This document shows positions 34,238 through 43,692 of a stretch of DNA of 64,000 bases, in pieces. The DNA lies in NCBI RefSeq assembly GCF_003385955.1, contig NZ_QRDW01000004.1, forward strand, positions 248,001 to 312,000, in the 5' to 3' direction. The translations under genes and the position numbers were made by a program. The stretch is from Aestuariispira insulae (GTDB lineage: Bacteria > Pseudomonadota > Alphaproteobacteria > UBA8366 > Aestuariispiraceae). Under the pieces are notes generated by a model. That model was not told the DNA's origin and searched no databases. It saw only the letters and a program-made list of their open reading frames with translations. Numbering within the stretch: position 1 is the first letter of the stretch; each line of letters begins with the position of its first letter.

Positions 34238-36007
34238 CTATTTCATCGCATCAATTTCACGCTCTGCCGCATGCCGGTTGCGCCTGACCAATTCAACCAT
34301 GCTGGATTGATGCTTGTCGTGAAAGACGGCTTCTGCTCCCCGAAAACAGTCGATCGATAGCGCCAACTGTTCTTTATCCTCGGATAGAGAGCCCAGCAGA
34401 TAACGAGACGTGCCGATATTATTCTGTGTGCGCGCCCATCCCAGCGGATTATGGTCCTGAGAGCGCACTTCCAGAGCCGACAGACAGACCTTGATGGACC
34501 ATTTCAGCAGATCAGTTTTGTGGGACAGCCGCCCAAACAGTTGAAGGATCTGTCCCAATCCATTCATGACATCAGCCCATTGATCGGGGAGTGCCTGACG
34601 ATCACTTATCGCAAGCGCTGCCTGAAATGCTTCTACGCCTTGACGACATCTTTCAATGTCACAATCCAGAACTGCTGTCCGATAATGGATTGCGCCCAGC
34701 CGGGCCAGGGCAGTCAATGCTTGCACCGGCACGATTTTCGGATCCAGCAATTCGCTTGCCTCATGGCAGGCTTCTGCCGCAGCCCTGAGAATTTCCTCGC
34801 TTCGGCCCCGTTCACCCATGCTGCTTAGAATCACGGCCATGTGAAGCAAAATAGTTGCGTTTTCAATAGGATAATCCGGATCGCTCAACTGGGATGCAAG
34901 CTTGAATGCGGCGGATGCTTCCACAAGCCATTCTGCTTTCTGACATAAAATTGAGGCTTTCGCGGCCGTATTACCATAGCAGGAAAGCATCCGGACATAT
35001 TGCTGTTTCGAACACCGGCTTTGATCTATCGCGCCTGTTTTTAGCGCTTCTTGCATCGTATCCGGCAATAAGTGCGAGATAGCTTTTGCAGCTTCTTCAC
35101 CGCTCATTTGGGTTCCAGCCAATACCCACGCGGCAAACAGATCACCTGCCGGTCCTTCAAAATCAACAGGCAACTCCATCTGATCGAAGATGGATACCCC
35201 GCCCAGGCGACCTTCTTCATCCAGCCACCGACTAACAATCCTAATTGAGATCATGGCATCTTCTGCCATACCATCATCCACCATGGCATGCAGAAGGACA
35301 GCAGCATCCTTTTCCGCTAGCATGCGCCTGGCATTGGCCGCGGCCTTTTGCATCAGGACAGGATCCGCAAAGGAGCCAGCTTTGCCGACCTGTTTCTCCT
35401 GTCCGATAACCGTCAGGCCATAACAATTGCGCAGACGGTCCGCCAGCATACCGGTAATGCGTCCATCCCGGTCACCCAGAACCATCGGCAGGATCACTCG
35501 TCCGTCGGCAGCGGATTGTCGAGTTTGCAATTCCGGTCTGACACTGCCGCTAGCAGCGGTCTTGTCTTTTTCATCTTCGGAGGAACCATCTTTTAAATTG
35601 TTGGTATTATTAGAAATATCCTCACCGGACTGCAACAGGACTGGACTGCCTTCCGCTGGTAACTGCCCCCGCAGACGTTGAACCAGGATGCCCATCACCT
35701 CAGCCGCGAAGCGTGAATTTTCTTCCAGCTCCCGAAGGAAATCTTCTTTTTCAATTCGGTCCAGGGTGGCTTCGGTTTTAGTGATCAAAGTAGCACTGCG
35801 TGGTTGACCATCGATCAACCCCATCTCACCGAGCAATTCGCCAGCACCAAGTACCGTCAGCGGTCGGTCTTCGCCATCGATATTCTTGAAGACCTCAACG
35901 CTTCCAGTATTCAACAAGAACGCGCAATCGCTGGGATCCCCCTCGGAGAACAGCGTCTCACCTTCCGGTAGCTTGATCCGGGATTTTTTCACCCCATGCA
36001 AATTCAT
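34238..36007 (-). CDS. Cyclic nucleotide-binding domain protein with C-terminal TPR-like repeats
   Basis: 589 residues. Residues 12-115 are a cNMP-binding domain; its phosphate cassette LLGEMGLIDGQPRSATL keeps the glutamate (61) and the Arg-Ser pair (70-71) needed to hold the nucleotide. Residues ~120-165 are a low-complexity linker. Residues ~170-300 form a domain I do not recognise (ILPMVLGDRDGRITGMLADRL, SIRIVSRWLDEEGRLGGV). Residues ~330-580 are helical with TPR-like spacing (GWARTQNNIGTSRYLLGSL, WADVMNGLGQILQLFG). There is no DNA-binding or enzymatic domain. It sits between the coxM terminator and coxD on the same strand, so it is part of the cox gene set and probably a cAMP-responsive scaffold or sensor (inference). 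Confidence 0.75.
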   Translation of the reverse strand: MNLHGVKKSRIKLPEGETLFSEGDPSDCAFLLNTGSVEVFKNIDGEDRPLTVLGAGELLGEMGLIDGQPRSATLITKTEATLDRIEKEDFLRELEENSRFAAEVMGILVQRLRGQLPAEGSPVLLQSGEDISNNTNNLKDGSSEDEKDKTAASGSVRPELQTRQSAADGRVILPMVLGDRDGRITGMLADRLRNCYGLTVIGQEKQVGKAGSFADPVLMQKAAANARRMLAEKDAAVLLHAMVDDGMAEDAMISIRIVSRWLDEEGRLGGVSIFDQMELPVDFEGPAGDLFAAWVLAGTQMSGEEAAKAISHLLPDTMQEALKTGAIDQSRCSKQQYVRMLSCYGNTAAKASILCQKAEWLVEASAAFKLASQLSDPDYPIENATILLHMAVILSSMGERGRSEEILRAAAEACHEASELLDPKIVPVQALTALARLGAIHYRTAVLDCDIERCRQGVEAFQAALAISDRQALPDQWADVMNGLGQILQLFGRLSHKTDLLKWSIKVCLSALEVRSQDHNPLGWARTQNNIGTSRYLLGSLSEDKEQLALSIDCFRGAEAVFHDKHQSSMVELVRRNRHAAEREIDAMK

Positions 36008-36080
36008 AGGCTAATCCAGCCTCATAACAGCTCATTAGTTTGGGAATACACTTTAATTCCAAATAGTAAGGCAAGAAAGG

Positions 36081-36111
36081 AAAAACAGGCTCCGGTAGTG
36101 ACCGAAGCCTG
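36081..36111 (-). terminator. Rho-independent terminator after coxM
   Basis: CAGGCTCCGGT (36086-36096) pairs with ACCGAAGCCTG (36101-36111) with one internal mismatch. On the minus strand it is followed by TTTTTCC. It divides the cox region into a structural and an accessory transcription unit. Confidence 0.85.
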
Positions 36112-36143
36112 CTCTCATAGAATGAAACCGAGGAAAATGCAGC

Positions 36144-36941
36144 TTAACCGCAGGCTTCCACAGCCCGCTTCCCCATGACCCGGATCAGATTTTCCCGATA
36201 ACCGGGACTGCCATGGATATCCTCAAGAAGGTCCGGTAGATGAACCATTTCGATATCAAGGGAGGAGGCCGAAAAACTGCCGTCTAGAGCCGACTCGAAA
36301 GCATCAACCCGGAAAACGCCGTCAGCCCCGGCTCCGGTCACAGCAACCCTGACGCCGCTGGACATCTTGGCCACCATCACACCGACCAAGGCATAGCGCG
36401 AAGCCGGATTGGGGAACTTCTGATAACAGGCCTTTTCCGGCTTGGGAAATCGGATGGCTGTGATGATTTCATGCTCATCCAGCGCTGTTTCAAACAGGCC
36501 GGTGAAAAAGTCATCTGCCACAATTTCACGCTTGTCAGTCACAATTACCGCCCCAAGACCAAGACAGGCCGCTGGATAATCCGCTGCAGGATCATTATTG
36601 GCAATAGAGCCGCCGATCGTGCCCAGATTACGCACCTGCGCATCGCCGATATTGGAGGCCAGCCCCGCCAGAGCCGGTATTGCCGATTGAACCTCTGCTG
36701 AATTAGCGACCATGGCATGGGTAGTCATGGCCCCAATGGTGACAGTATCGCCATCGACAGAGATGCCGCAAAGCTCACTGCAACCGCCAAGGTCAATAAG
36801 GTCACTGGGAGAGGCCAACCGCTGCTTAAGCGTTGGCAGCAATGTCTGGCCGCCGGCCACAATCTTGCCGTCACTGGCATTCCTCAGGGCTTGCTCCGCA
36901 TCAGAGACGGAACTGGCTTTATGATAGTTGAATTCATACAT
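36144..36941 (-). CDS. coxM: CO-dehydrogenase-family FAD subunit (CoxM type)
   Basis: A 265-residue flavoprotein of the CoxM/CutM family. FAD-binding segments are IVAGGQTLLPTLKQRLA near residue 30 and LGTIGGSIANNDPAADYPA near residue 106. It carries electrons from the 2Fe-2S clusters of CoxS to quinone or another acceptor. It lies 15 bp after coxL, and the S-L-M order is that of form II clusters. The length is slightly below the usual 285-290. Confidence 0.93.
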   Translation of the reverse strand: MYEFNYHKASSVSDAEQALRNASDGKIVAGGQTLLPTLKQRLASPSDLIDLGGCSELCGISVDGDTVTIGAMTTHAMVANSAEVQSAIPALAGLASNIGDAQVRNLGTIGGSIANNDPAADYPAACLGLGAVIVTDKREIVADDFFTGLFETALDEHEIITAIRFPKPEKACYQKFPNPASRYALVGVMVAKMSSGVRVAVTGAGADGVFRVDAFESALDGSFSASSLDIEMVHLPDLLEDIHGSPGYRENLIRVMGKRAVEACG

Positions 36942-36956
36942 GATCCATCTCCCTCC

Positions 36957-39326
36957 TTATTCCGCGGCCATGGCGGTTTTTGCACCGTTGAGCGCATTCC
37001 AGACGGCGTTTGGTGTGGCCGGCATGGCAATATCCCGAACGCCCTGATCCCAGAGCGCATCCACGACCGCATTAATCACGGCTGGTGGAGAGCCGATGGC
37101 ACCCACTTCACCGCAGCCTTTCACCCCCAGCGAGTTATGGGTGCAAAGCGTAGTGGTGGTGCCGACCTTGAAATCCGGCAGGTCATCGGCACGCGGCATG
37201 CAATAATCCATATAGGATCCGGTCAGCAGTTGTCCGTCATCATCATAACGGGCACCTTCCATCAAAGCTTGGCCGATCCCTTGCGCCAACCCGCCATGGA
37301 TCTGCCCCTCCACAATCATCGGATTGATCACTCGGCCGACATCATCCATGGCGGTCATGGCCACAACCTCGACAACGCCGGTATCCGGGTCAATTTCCAC
37401 CTCGCAGATATGACAGCCGGCGGGATAGGTGAAGTTCATCGGGTCATAGAAGGCTTGTTCCTCTAACCCGGGTTCCAGCTCGTCATGGGGGAAGTTATGA
37501 GGCACATAGGCGGTCAGCGCCACATCGCCAAAAGCCATTTCCCGATCCGTGCCGGCCACAGTGAATTTACCATCCTTGAATTCGATATCGGCACTGTCAG
37601 CTTCCAGCACATGGGCTGCGATCTTCTTGGATTTGGTGATGACTTTGTCCAGCGCCTTCATGATGGCCTCACCGCCGACCGCAAGTGAACGGGAGCCATA
37701 GGTCCCCATGCCGAACGCCACTTTGTTGGTGTCACCGTGGCTGATATCTACATTCTCGATCGGGATACCGAGACTGTCGGAAACCAGTTGGGCGAAGGTG
37801 GTTTCATGCCCCTGTCCATGGCTGTGGGAACCGGTATAGACCGTCACCGATCCTGTGGGATGCACACGGATATTGGCTGATTCAAAAAGCCCTGCGCGTG
37901 CCCCAAGCGAGCCGACAACAGCGCTTGGGGCAATGCCGCACGCTTCCACATAAGTGGAATAGCCCAGGCCCCGCAACTTGCCCCGGCTGGCCGCTTCCGA
38001 CCGTCTTGCCTGGAAACCGGCTACATCGGCAAGCTCTTCGGCCCGGTCCAAGGTGGCCGTGTAATTGCCTGAATCATATTGCAGTGCCACCGGTGTCTGA
38101 TAGGGGAAGGCGTCTTCCGGGATGAAGTTTTTGCGCCGGATTTCCGACTGGCTCATCCCTGTTTCCCGGGCCGCCCGATCCACCAGCCGTTCCAGCAGGT
38201 AGGTTGCCTCCGGCCGACCGGCGCCACGATAGGCATCCACCGGCACAGTATTGGTGAAAACCGCCTTCACATTGCAATAAATGGCAGGTGTCGTGTAAAC
38301 ACCGGCCAACAAAGTGGCATGCAGATAGGTTGGAACACAGGTGGAGAAGGTGGAGAGGTAGGCACCCATATTGGCCTTTGTGTAACAGCGCAGGCCGATG
38401 AATTTTCCGTCTTGATCCAAAGCCAGCTCCGCCTTTGTCACATGATCGCGACCATGGGCATCGGACAGAAAAGATTCCGAGCGTTCCGCGCGCCATTTGA
38501 TTGGACGGCGAACCTTTTGCGCTGCCCAGGTGACAATTGCTTCTTCCGCATAATGAAAAATCTTGGAGCCAAAGCCGCCGCCAACATCGGGGGCAACGAC
38601 CCGCAGTTTATGTTCCGGGATCTGGAGCACGAATGCCCCCATCAAGAGCCGGATCACATGCGGGTTTTGGCTGGTGGTATAGAGGGTATATTCGCCCGTT
38701 GCGGAATCATATTCGCCGATGGCGGCCCTGGGCTCCATGGCATTGGGCACAAGGCGGTTATTGACGATATCCATCGAGGTCACATGATGGGCGCTTTCAA
38801 AGATTGCATTAACCTGAGCCTCTTCGCCAATTTCCCAGTCATAACAAAGATTTCCGGGCGCTTCATCATGAACCAGAGTGGATTGATCCAGCGCGGTTGC
38901 CAGGTCGGCGACGGCCGGCAGCTCTTCATAATCCACATCAATCAGCTCTGCCGCGGCCCGTGCCTCAGCATAGCTTTCGGCGATCACGATCGCCACCTGG
39001 TCGCCCACATGGCGGACCTTGCCCTGGGCCAGGGCCGGGTGAGGGGGCTCGTTCATAGGTGAGCCATCCTTGTTATTCACGCCCCATCCGCAAGGGATTG
39101 AACCGACCTGCATGTCATCGCCGGTGAAAATCGCCACCACACCGGGTGCCGCTTTGGCTTCAGCCAGATCGATGCCATTGATTTTCGCGTGGGCAACCGG
39201 GCTGCGCAGGATATAACCATATGTCTGGCCCGGACGGTTGATGTCATCCGTATAGGTTCCCTGGCCGGTGAGAAAACGGAAATCTTCCTTGCGCCTGACG
39301 GACGCGCCAATTCCAGTATCATTCAT
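36957..39326 (-). CDS. coxL: CO-dehydrogenase-family molybdenum subunit, form II (CoxL type)
   Basis: A 789-residue xanthine-oxidase-family large subunit. The active-site loop reads AYRGAGR at about residues 364-370, the form II signature; form I enzymes have AYxCSFR with the copper-binding cysteine. Cofactor-binding segments include [26 protein letters not shown] and [10 protein letters not shown], whose glutamate is the catalytic base. Form II members have been reported to oxidise CO weakly in some bacteria, but the true substrate is unsettled. It lies 15 bp after coxS. Confidence 0.93.
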   Translation of the reverse strand: MNDTGIGASVRRKEDFRFLTGQGTYTDDINRPGQTYGYILRSPVAHAKINGIDLAEAKAAPGVVAIFTGDDMQVGSIPCGWGVNNKDGSPMNEPPHPALAQGKVRHVGDQVAIVIAESYAEARAAAELIDVDYEELPAVADLATALDQSTLVHDEAPGNLCYDWEIGEEAQVNAIFESAHHVTSMDIVNNRLVPNAMEPRAAIGEYDSATGEYTLYTTSQNPHVIRLLMGAFVLQIPEHKLRVVAPDVGGGFGSKIFHYAEEAIVTWAAQKVRRPIKWRAERSESFLSDAHGRDHVTKAELALDQDGKFIGLRCYTKANMGAYLSTFSTCVPTYLHATLLAGVYTTPAIYCNVKAVFTNTVPVDAYRGAGRPEATYLLERLVDRAARETGMSQSEIRRKNFIPEDAFPYQTPVALQYDSGNYTATLDRAEELADVAGFQARRSEAASRGKLRGLGYSTYVEACGIAPSAVVGSLGARAGLFESANIRVHPTGSVTVYTGSHSHGQGHETTFAQLVSDSLGIPIENVDISHGDTNKVAFGMGTYGSRSLAVGGEAIMKALDKVITKSKKIAAHVLEADSADIEFKDGKFTVAGTDREMAFGDVALTAYVPHNFPHDELEPGLEEQAFYDPMNFTYPAGCHICEVEIDPDTGVVEVVAMTAMDDVGRVINPMIVEGQIHGGLAQGIGQALMEGARYDDDGQLLTGSYMDYCMPRADDLPDFKVGTTTTLCTHNSLGVKGCGEVGAIGSPPAVINAVVDALWDQGVRDIAMPATPNAVWNALNGAKTAMAAE

Positions 39327-39341
39327 GGTATCCGCCTCCCT

Positions 39342-39815
39342 TTATTCCGCAGCTTTCATGGCATTGCTGCCAGCACGAACGGATTTGACGATGTTGTGGT
39401 ATCCGGTACAGCGGCAGATGTTGCCTTCCAGCCCGTCTCGGATTTCCGTGTCCGTGAGATCAGGATTTTTGGTCACCAGGTCAACAGCGCTCATCACCAT
39501 GCCGGGGGTACAGAACCCGCATTGCAAACCGTGATTTTCCCGGAAAGCCGCCTGCATTGGGTGCAGGTCGTCCCCATTGGCCAGCCCTTCAATGGTAGTC
39601 ACTTCACATCCCGCTGCCTGAACAGCCAGCATGGTGCAGCTTTTAACCGACTTGCCATCTACATGGATCACACAGGCCCCGCATTGGCTGGTGTCACAGC
39701 CTACATGGGTTCCGGTAAGACCAATATTTTCACGAAGATACTCAACCAACAGCGTGCGCGGCTCAACATCCGCTGAGACCGGACGGCCATTGACCGTCAT
39801 GCTCACATTCGTCAT
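39342..39815 (-). CDS. coxS: CO-dehydrogenase-family 2Fe-2S subunit (CoxS type)
   Basis: A 157-residue iron-sulfur subunit. The N-terminal plant-ferredoxin cluster uses CDTSQCGAC and the later C in KSCTM, and the C-terminal helical cluster uses CGFCTPGM and CRCTGY. This is the standard two-cluster small subunit. The start is preceded by AGGGAGAA. It heads the S-L-M unit, and 183 bp separate it from coxG on the same strand. Confidence 0.95.
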   Translation of the reverse strand: MTNVSMTVNGRPVSADVEPRTLLVEYLRENIGLTGTHVGCDTSQCGACVIHVDGKSVKSCTMLAVQAAGCEVTTIEGLANGDDLHPMQAAFRENHGLQCGFCTPGMVMSAVDLVTKNPDLTDTEIRDGLEGNICRCTGYHNIVKSVRAGSNAMKAAE

Positions 39816-39998
39816 GCGGCTTCTCCCTGATTATAGTGCTATTATCCCCGTATCGTGCGTTGAACACGTCGGAACTATTTCTTTTATTGAGAGAAGTTTG
39901 GGACGGCTTTGAAATCAGGTCAAGAGAAACGCATAAAACTTTTGTGAATATTAATACTACCGCAGCGCAACATTATTACGATACGAATTATTCGCGGA

Positions 39999-40661
39999 TC
40001 ATTGATAAAATGCGTAAACAAGCACCGTTGCGACCGCCACAAGGCCAATGACCCAAACCGCAGGATTGATACCAGGTGCCGGCATTGGCGACTGTGGAAT
40101 TGGGGCAGGATGCGGCATAGCATGCATCGTTTCTTCGGATGCACGATCCGGTTCATTTTCAATTGCCTTCGGAGCCGCCATTGCCGGATTAGGCTGGGCC
40201 GCCATATTTTCATCTGGCGCGCGCTTTTTCACTTCCTCGGTAAAAGTGGCAAAAAAGTCGCCGGCAAGCTTCTTGGCGCTGGCATCCACCAACCGGGACC
40301 CGATCTGGGCCAGTTTGCCACCAACTTTGGCATCAACCTCATAACGGAGCAGGGTCCCGCCTTCTGTTTCACTAAGTGAAACATCCGCCGCTCCCTTTGC
40401 AAAACCGGCAGCGCCGCCTTTGCCTTCACCAGTGATCGTATAGCTGTTTGGCGCATCCACATTGGATAATGTCACCACGCCGCTGAATTTCGCCTTCACC
40501 GGACCGATTTTCGCCTGCACCGTCGCTTCATAGCCATTTTCCCCGTTTGCGACCAAGTCCAGGCAACCGGGAATGCAGGCTTTGAGCACTTCCGGATCAT
40601 TCAAGCCGTCCCAGACCTGCTGCCGTGGGATTGCAATCAATTCTTCGCCTGCCATCTTCAT
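39999..40661 (-). CDS. coxG: CoxG-like SRPBCC protein with C-terminal membrane anchor
   Basis: 220 residues. Residues 1-145 are a CoxG/SRPBCC domain (MKMAGEELIAIPRQQVWDGL, NDPEVLKACIPGC, IGPVKAKFSGVVTL, LIQIGSRLVDASAKKLAGDFF-like region). A Pro/Ala/Met-rich linker (~150-195) leads to one C-terminal membrane helix (AVWVIGLVAVATVLVYAFY). CoxG anchors CO dehydrogenase to the cytoplasmic membrane in carboxydotrophs. It is the first gene of the cox region in the direction of transcription. Confidence 0.88.
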   Translation of the reverse strand: MKMAGEELIAIPRQQVWDGLNDPEVLKACIPGCLDLVANGENGYEATVQAKIGPVKAKFSGVVTLSNVDAPNSYTITGEGKGGAAGFAKGAADVSLSETEGGTLLRYEVDAKVGGKLAQIGSRLVDASAKKLAGDFFATFTEEVKKRAPDENMAAQPNPAMAAPKAIENEPDRASEETMHAMPHPAPIPQSPMPAPGINPAVWVIGLVAVATVLVYAFYQ

Positions 40662-40863
40662 CTCGGGACTCCCTGGTGCTAATCTGTGACTTGGGTCCGG
40701 ACATCTGTTGCGCCGGTTGACTGAAAAAAGGTAATCGCCTCCCGCATGGGGTGCAAGTGGGGGAATAAATTATTGATCACAAGCGCGACTCGCGCCCTTT
40801 CTGCATGGTATACAGTAGCATTTGTCAAAACCATTGGGCGTTTCCGGGAGAATCCTTAGCGTA

Positions 40864-41400
40864 ATGACCACCCCAGCTGTTCCATCCGCCATCGATGTCG
40901 CAAACTGGTTTGCGGAGATTGCCCGCAAGGAAGATATCTATCTCCAGCCGCAGAAACTCCAGCGCCTGCTCTATATTTCTCAAGGATCCTATGCAGCAAT
41001 GAATTATGGGCGCAAACTCATGCCCGCGACCTTTGTTGCGGACGAAACGGGCCCGCTGGAACCCAATGTCTATCGCGTTTTTGAATTGGGACGGCCAAAG
41101 ATCACCGCCTATAAAATGCCGCCCGAGATCGAGAATTTTCTGGCCCGGATCTGGCGCAAATATTGCCATCATTCTACAGACTATATCAATCAGCAGATCC
41201 AGTATCACGAGATCTATATGGAGGCGATCCGCAAAGGCCATTTTGAGGAAATCCCGTTTGATAAAATCGTAAGGTTCTTTTCCGGTCGCGAGAAACCGAA
41301 AATCCAGCGCAAGCAGAAGAAGGTGGTTACGGCTGATGGGCGCAAGCTTGAAAAATGGTTGCCGACAGCCCAGGCAACATCCCGCCCAACCAATCGATAA
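40864..41400 (+). CDS. Panacea / SocA-like antitoxin-domain protein
   Basis: 178 residues. DVANWFAEIARKED, QPQKLQRLLYISQGSYAAMNYGRKLMPATFVADETGPLEPNVY and FLARIWRKYCHHS are the Panacea (DUF4065) pattern found in the Caulobacter antitoxin SocA and in GepA. The C-terminal 40 residues are basic. Panacea proteins neutralise many unrelated toxins and are normally encoded beside one. No toxin-like partner is adjacent: coxG is divergent and an antiporter gene follows 165 bp later. The start at ATG 40864 is preferred, as the frame to 40822 begins with TTG and non-family residues. Confidence 0.78.
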   Translation: MTTPAVPSAIDVANWFAEIARKEDIYLQPQKLQRLLYISQGSYAAMNYGRKLMPATFVADETGPLEPNVYRVFELGRPKITAYKMPPEIENFLARIWRKYCHHSTDYINQQIQYHEIYMEAIRKGHFEEIPFDKIVRFFSGREKPKIQRKQKKVVTADGRKLEKWLPTAQATSRPTNR

Positions 41401-41449
41401 TCCTATACCCATTGCAATCTGTGGCAGAGGGCCGATGGCATATTTTATT

Positions 41450-41512
41450 CCTGCCGGCAGGACGAATCAGTTAAACAAGGCAGATTCGCCGTTCCGGAGT
41501 TGACTCCTCCGG
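41450..41512 (+). promoter_or_regulatory. Structured 5' leader of the NhaD-type antiporter gene
   Basis: Three inverted repeats lie upstream of the start at 41565: CCTGCCGGCAGG (41450-41461), CGAATC/GATTCG (41463-41468 and 41483-41488) and CCGGAG/CTCCGG (41494-41499 and 41507-41512). No T run follows, so these are not a plain terminator. I could not match the region to a named riboswitch class. Confidence 0.35.
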
Positions 41513-41564
41513 CGTATTCATCATGTTTGGCAAAATTCTCTCAGGGCGATACCGAGGAACAGGG

Positions 41565-43001
41565 ATGTACCAGAAAATCACCACGGCCACTCTCACGATT
41601 TTGTTCGCGATTTTGTACAGCATACCCGCGCAGGCCGCTGGTGCCGGTGCCCCTCATCTCGATGGTGGGGAAATGGCTCTGATCTGGGCTGTTCCCTTCG
41701 CAGGCATTTTATTGTCAATCGCCATCTTCCCGCTTGTGGCCGAAGATTTCTGGCACCATCATTTTGGTAAGATTTCCGCAGCTTGGGCCCTAGCCTTCAT
41801 GATTCCATTCACCCTTCAGTTCGGCTGGGAACTGGCCCTGTTTGAAACGTTGCATGTATTCTTCCTGGAATATCTGCCCTTCATCATCCTGTTATTCGCA
41901 CTTTTCACCGTGGCCGGCGGTGTGCGGGTGCGCGGCAAGCTGCAGGGAACGCCGATCGTCAACACCACCTTCCTGCTGATCGGGACCGTTATCGCGAGTT
42001 GGATGGGCACCACCGGTGCGGCCATGCTGCTGATCCGCCCTTTGATCCGGGCCAATGAGTGGCGGACCCATAAAGTTCATGTGATTGTTTTCTTCATTTT
42101 CCTCGTGGCCAATATTGGTGGCTCCCTGACGCCGCTGGGCGACCCGCCGCTGTTTCTGGGTTTCCTGAAAGGTGTCAGCTTCTTCTGGCCGACATCTCAT
42201 ATGCTGGCCCCGATGGCATTGGTTTCGGTAATTCTGCTGGCGGTTTTCTTCCTGCTGGACAGTTATTATTACAAGAAAGAGGGCAGTCTTCCGGATTTGA
42301 ATGAGTTGCATAAGGATGAACCTGACGGCATCAAAATCGAGGGCGGCATCAATATCCTGCTCCTGGGCGGCGTTGTCGCTGCGGTTCTGATGAGCGGCAT
42401 CTGGAAGCCGGGCATAGAATTTACCGTTTTCCATGTCCATGTGGAATTACAGAATGTTCTGCGCGATCTGGCTTTGATCGGCCTTGCCTTGCTTTCATTG
42501 AAACTGACCAGCCGGTCCAGCAGGGTTGCCAATGGTTTCTCCTGGTTCCCAATTCTGGAAGTTGGGAAATTGTTTGCGGGGATTTTCATCACCATCATTC
42601 CTGCCATTGCCATCCTGAAGGCAGGGACCTCCGGTGCGCTGGAGCCTGTGGTTTCTGCGGTTACCAGTGAGTCTGGCGAGCCGGTGAATTACATGTATTT
42701 CTGGCTGACCGGAATCCTGTCCAGTTTCCTGGATAACGCACCGACTTATTTGGTATTCTTCAACACCGCTGGCGGCGACGCAGGCCATTTGATGGGGCCG
42801 TTGGCAAACACATTGCTTGCCATTTCTGCCGGTGCGGTCTTCATGGGCGCCAATACCTATATCGGTAACGCGCCGAACTTCATGGTCCGCTCCATCGCGG
42901 AAGAACGCGGAATCTCCATGCCCAGTTTCTTCGGCTATATGGTCTGGTCCTGCATCTTCCTGGTTCCCTGTTTCGTCCTGATCACATTCGTCTTCTTCTG
43001 A
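41565..43001 (+). CDS. NhaD-type sodium:proton antiporter (CitMHS/ArsB-like fold)
   Basis: A 478-residue polytopic membrane protein. It may begin with a cleaved signal segment (residues 1-22, ending AQA), as seen in NhaD homologues, followed by about twelve helices. Conserved core segments are IASWMGTTGAAMLLIRPLIRAN, GGSLTPLGDPPLFLGFLKGVSF and the second repeat SSFLDNAPTYLVFFN, with the helix-break Asp/Asn residues of the ion-transporter superfamily. The start at 41565 has GAGGAA six bases upstream; the ATG at 41523 would add 14 residues. NhaD is usual in marine or halotolerant bacteria. A citrate or tricarboxylate role is the main alternative. Confidence 0.75.
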   Translation: MYQKITTATLTILFAILYSIPAQAAGAGAPHLDGGEMALIWAVPFAGILLSIAIFPLVAEDFWHHHFGKISAAWALAFMIPFTLQFGWELALFETLHVFFLEYLPFIILLFALFTVAGGVRVRGKLQGTPIVNTTFLLIGTVIASWMGTTGAAMLLIRPLIRANEWRTHKVHVIVFFIFLVANIGGSLTPLGDPPLFLGFLKGVSFFWPTSHMLAPMALVSVILLAVFFLLDSYYYKKEGSLPDLNELHKDEPDGIKIEGGINILLLGGVVAAVLMSGIWKPGIEFTVFHVHVELQNVLRDLALIGLALLSLKLTSRSSRVANGFSWFPILEVGKLFAGIFITIIPAIAILKAGTSGALEPVVSAVTSESGEPVNYMYFWLTGILSSFLDNAPTYLVFFNTAGGDAGHLMGPLANTLLAISAGAVFMGANTYIGNAPNFMVRSIAEERGISMPSFFGYMVWSCIFLVPCFVLITFVFF

Positions 43002-43029
43002 CGCGTGAATGGGCATAGCAGAGGCGCGT

Positions 43030-43692
43030 ATGGAACTGGACCATATATTCGTTTGGGTCTCACCGGGCGCACCAGAAGTCCGGTATCTGGAAAAGCTTGG
43101 CCTTGTTTCCGGCGGCGGTCGCGACCATCCAGGGCAGGGAACCAGCAATAAAAATTTCTTTTTCGGCAATGCCTATTTGGAACTGCTTTTCGTAAACGAA
43201 CTGGACAAGATCACCAGCCCTGCAGTCCTGGAAACCAGGCTTCATGAACGCGCCCAATGGCAATCAAACGGCGCCAGCCCATTTGGCATCGCCTATCGCG
43301 GTCGCGGTAACGCACTGGATAAGGACTTGCCTGTATCCTGTTGGGGATATGAAGCACCCTATGGCCTGACCATACCTGTGGCCGAACTTTCAAGGGATAT
43401 TCAGCAGCCCTTCCTGTTCCGTTCACCGGGCACCGAACGGCCGGACCAATGGGACCGGGATGTGCCATTGCAAAAAAACAGCCTCACTCTAAGGGATATA
43501 GTCCTGGAGCTGCCAGATACAATGCAAGCCGCCGCCGATCTGCGCCATCTGGCGGAACAAGGTCTGTTAACCCTGAAAGAAGGGGCCGCAGCCCACCGGT
43601 TGATCGTCGGCATCGGTGCCGAGGGCTGTCCCACGGATCGCTGGCTTTCTTTACCGGATTTTACATGGGTGGAAGAAAGGGAACCGGTCTGA
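43030..43692 (+). CDS. VOC-family glyoxalase-like protein
   Basis: 220 residues. The N-terminus MELDHIFVWVSPGAP and the later FFFGNAYLELLFVNE are those of the Glyoxalase_3-like VOC group, with His4 and Glu near residue 58 as possible metal ligands. The C-terminal half ends in a helix-strand unit without further motifs. The substrate is unknown. The start has AGAGG five bases upstream. It lies 28 bp after the antiporter gene, so co-transcription is likely. The stop codon is inside a strong hairpin. Confidence 0.72.
   Translation: MELDHIFVWVSPGAPEVRYLEKLGLVSGGGRDHPGQGTSNKNFFFGNAYLELLFVNELDKITSPAVLETRLHERAQWQSNGASPFGIAYRGRGNALDKDLPVSCWGYEAPYGLTIPVAELSRDIQQPFLFRSPGTERPDQWDRDVPLQKNSLTLRDIVLELPDTMQAAADLRHLAEQGLLTLKEGAAAHRLIVGIGAEGCPTDRWLSLPDFTWVEEREPV

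Noticed and set aside
38079-39062. A 327-codon plus-strand open frame opposite coxL
   Set aside because: Shadow frame of the molybdenum subunit gene, with no recognisable motif.
36957-39326. True form I CO dehydrogenase
   Set aside because: The active-site loop is AYRGAGR without the copper-binding cysteine, and gene order is S-L-M, both form II.
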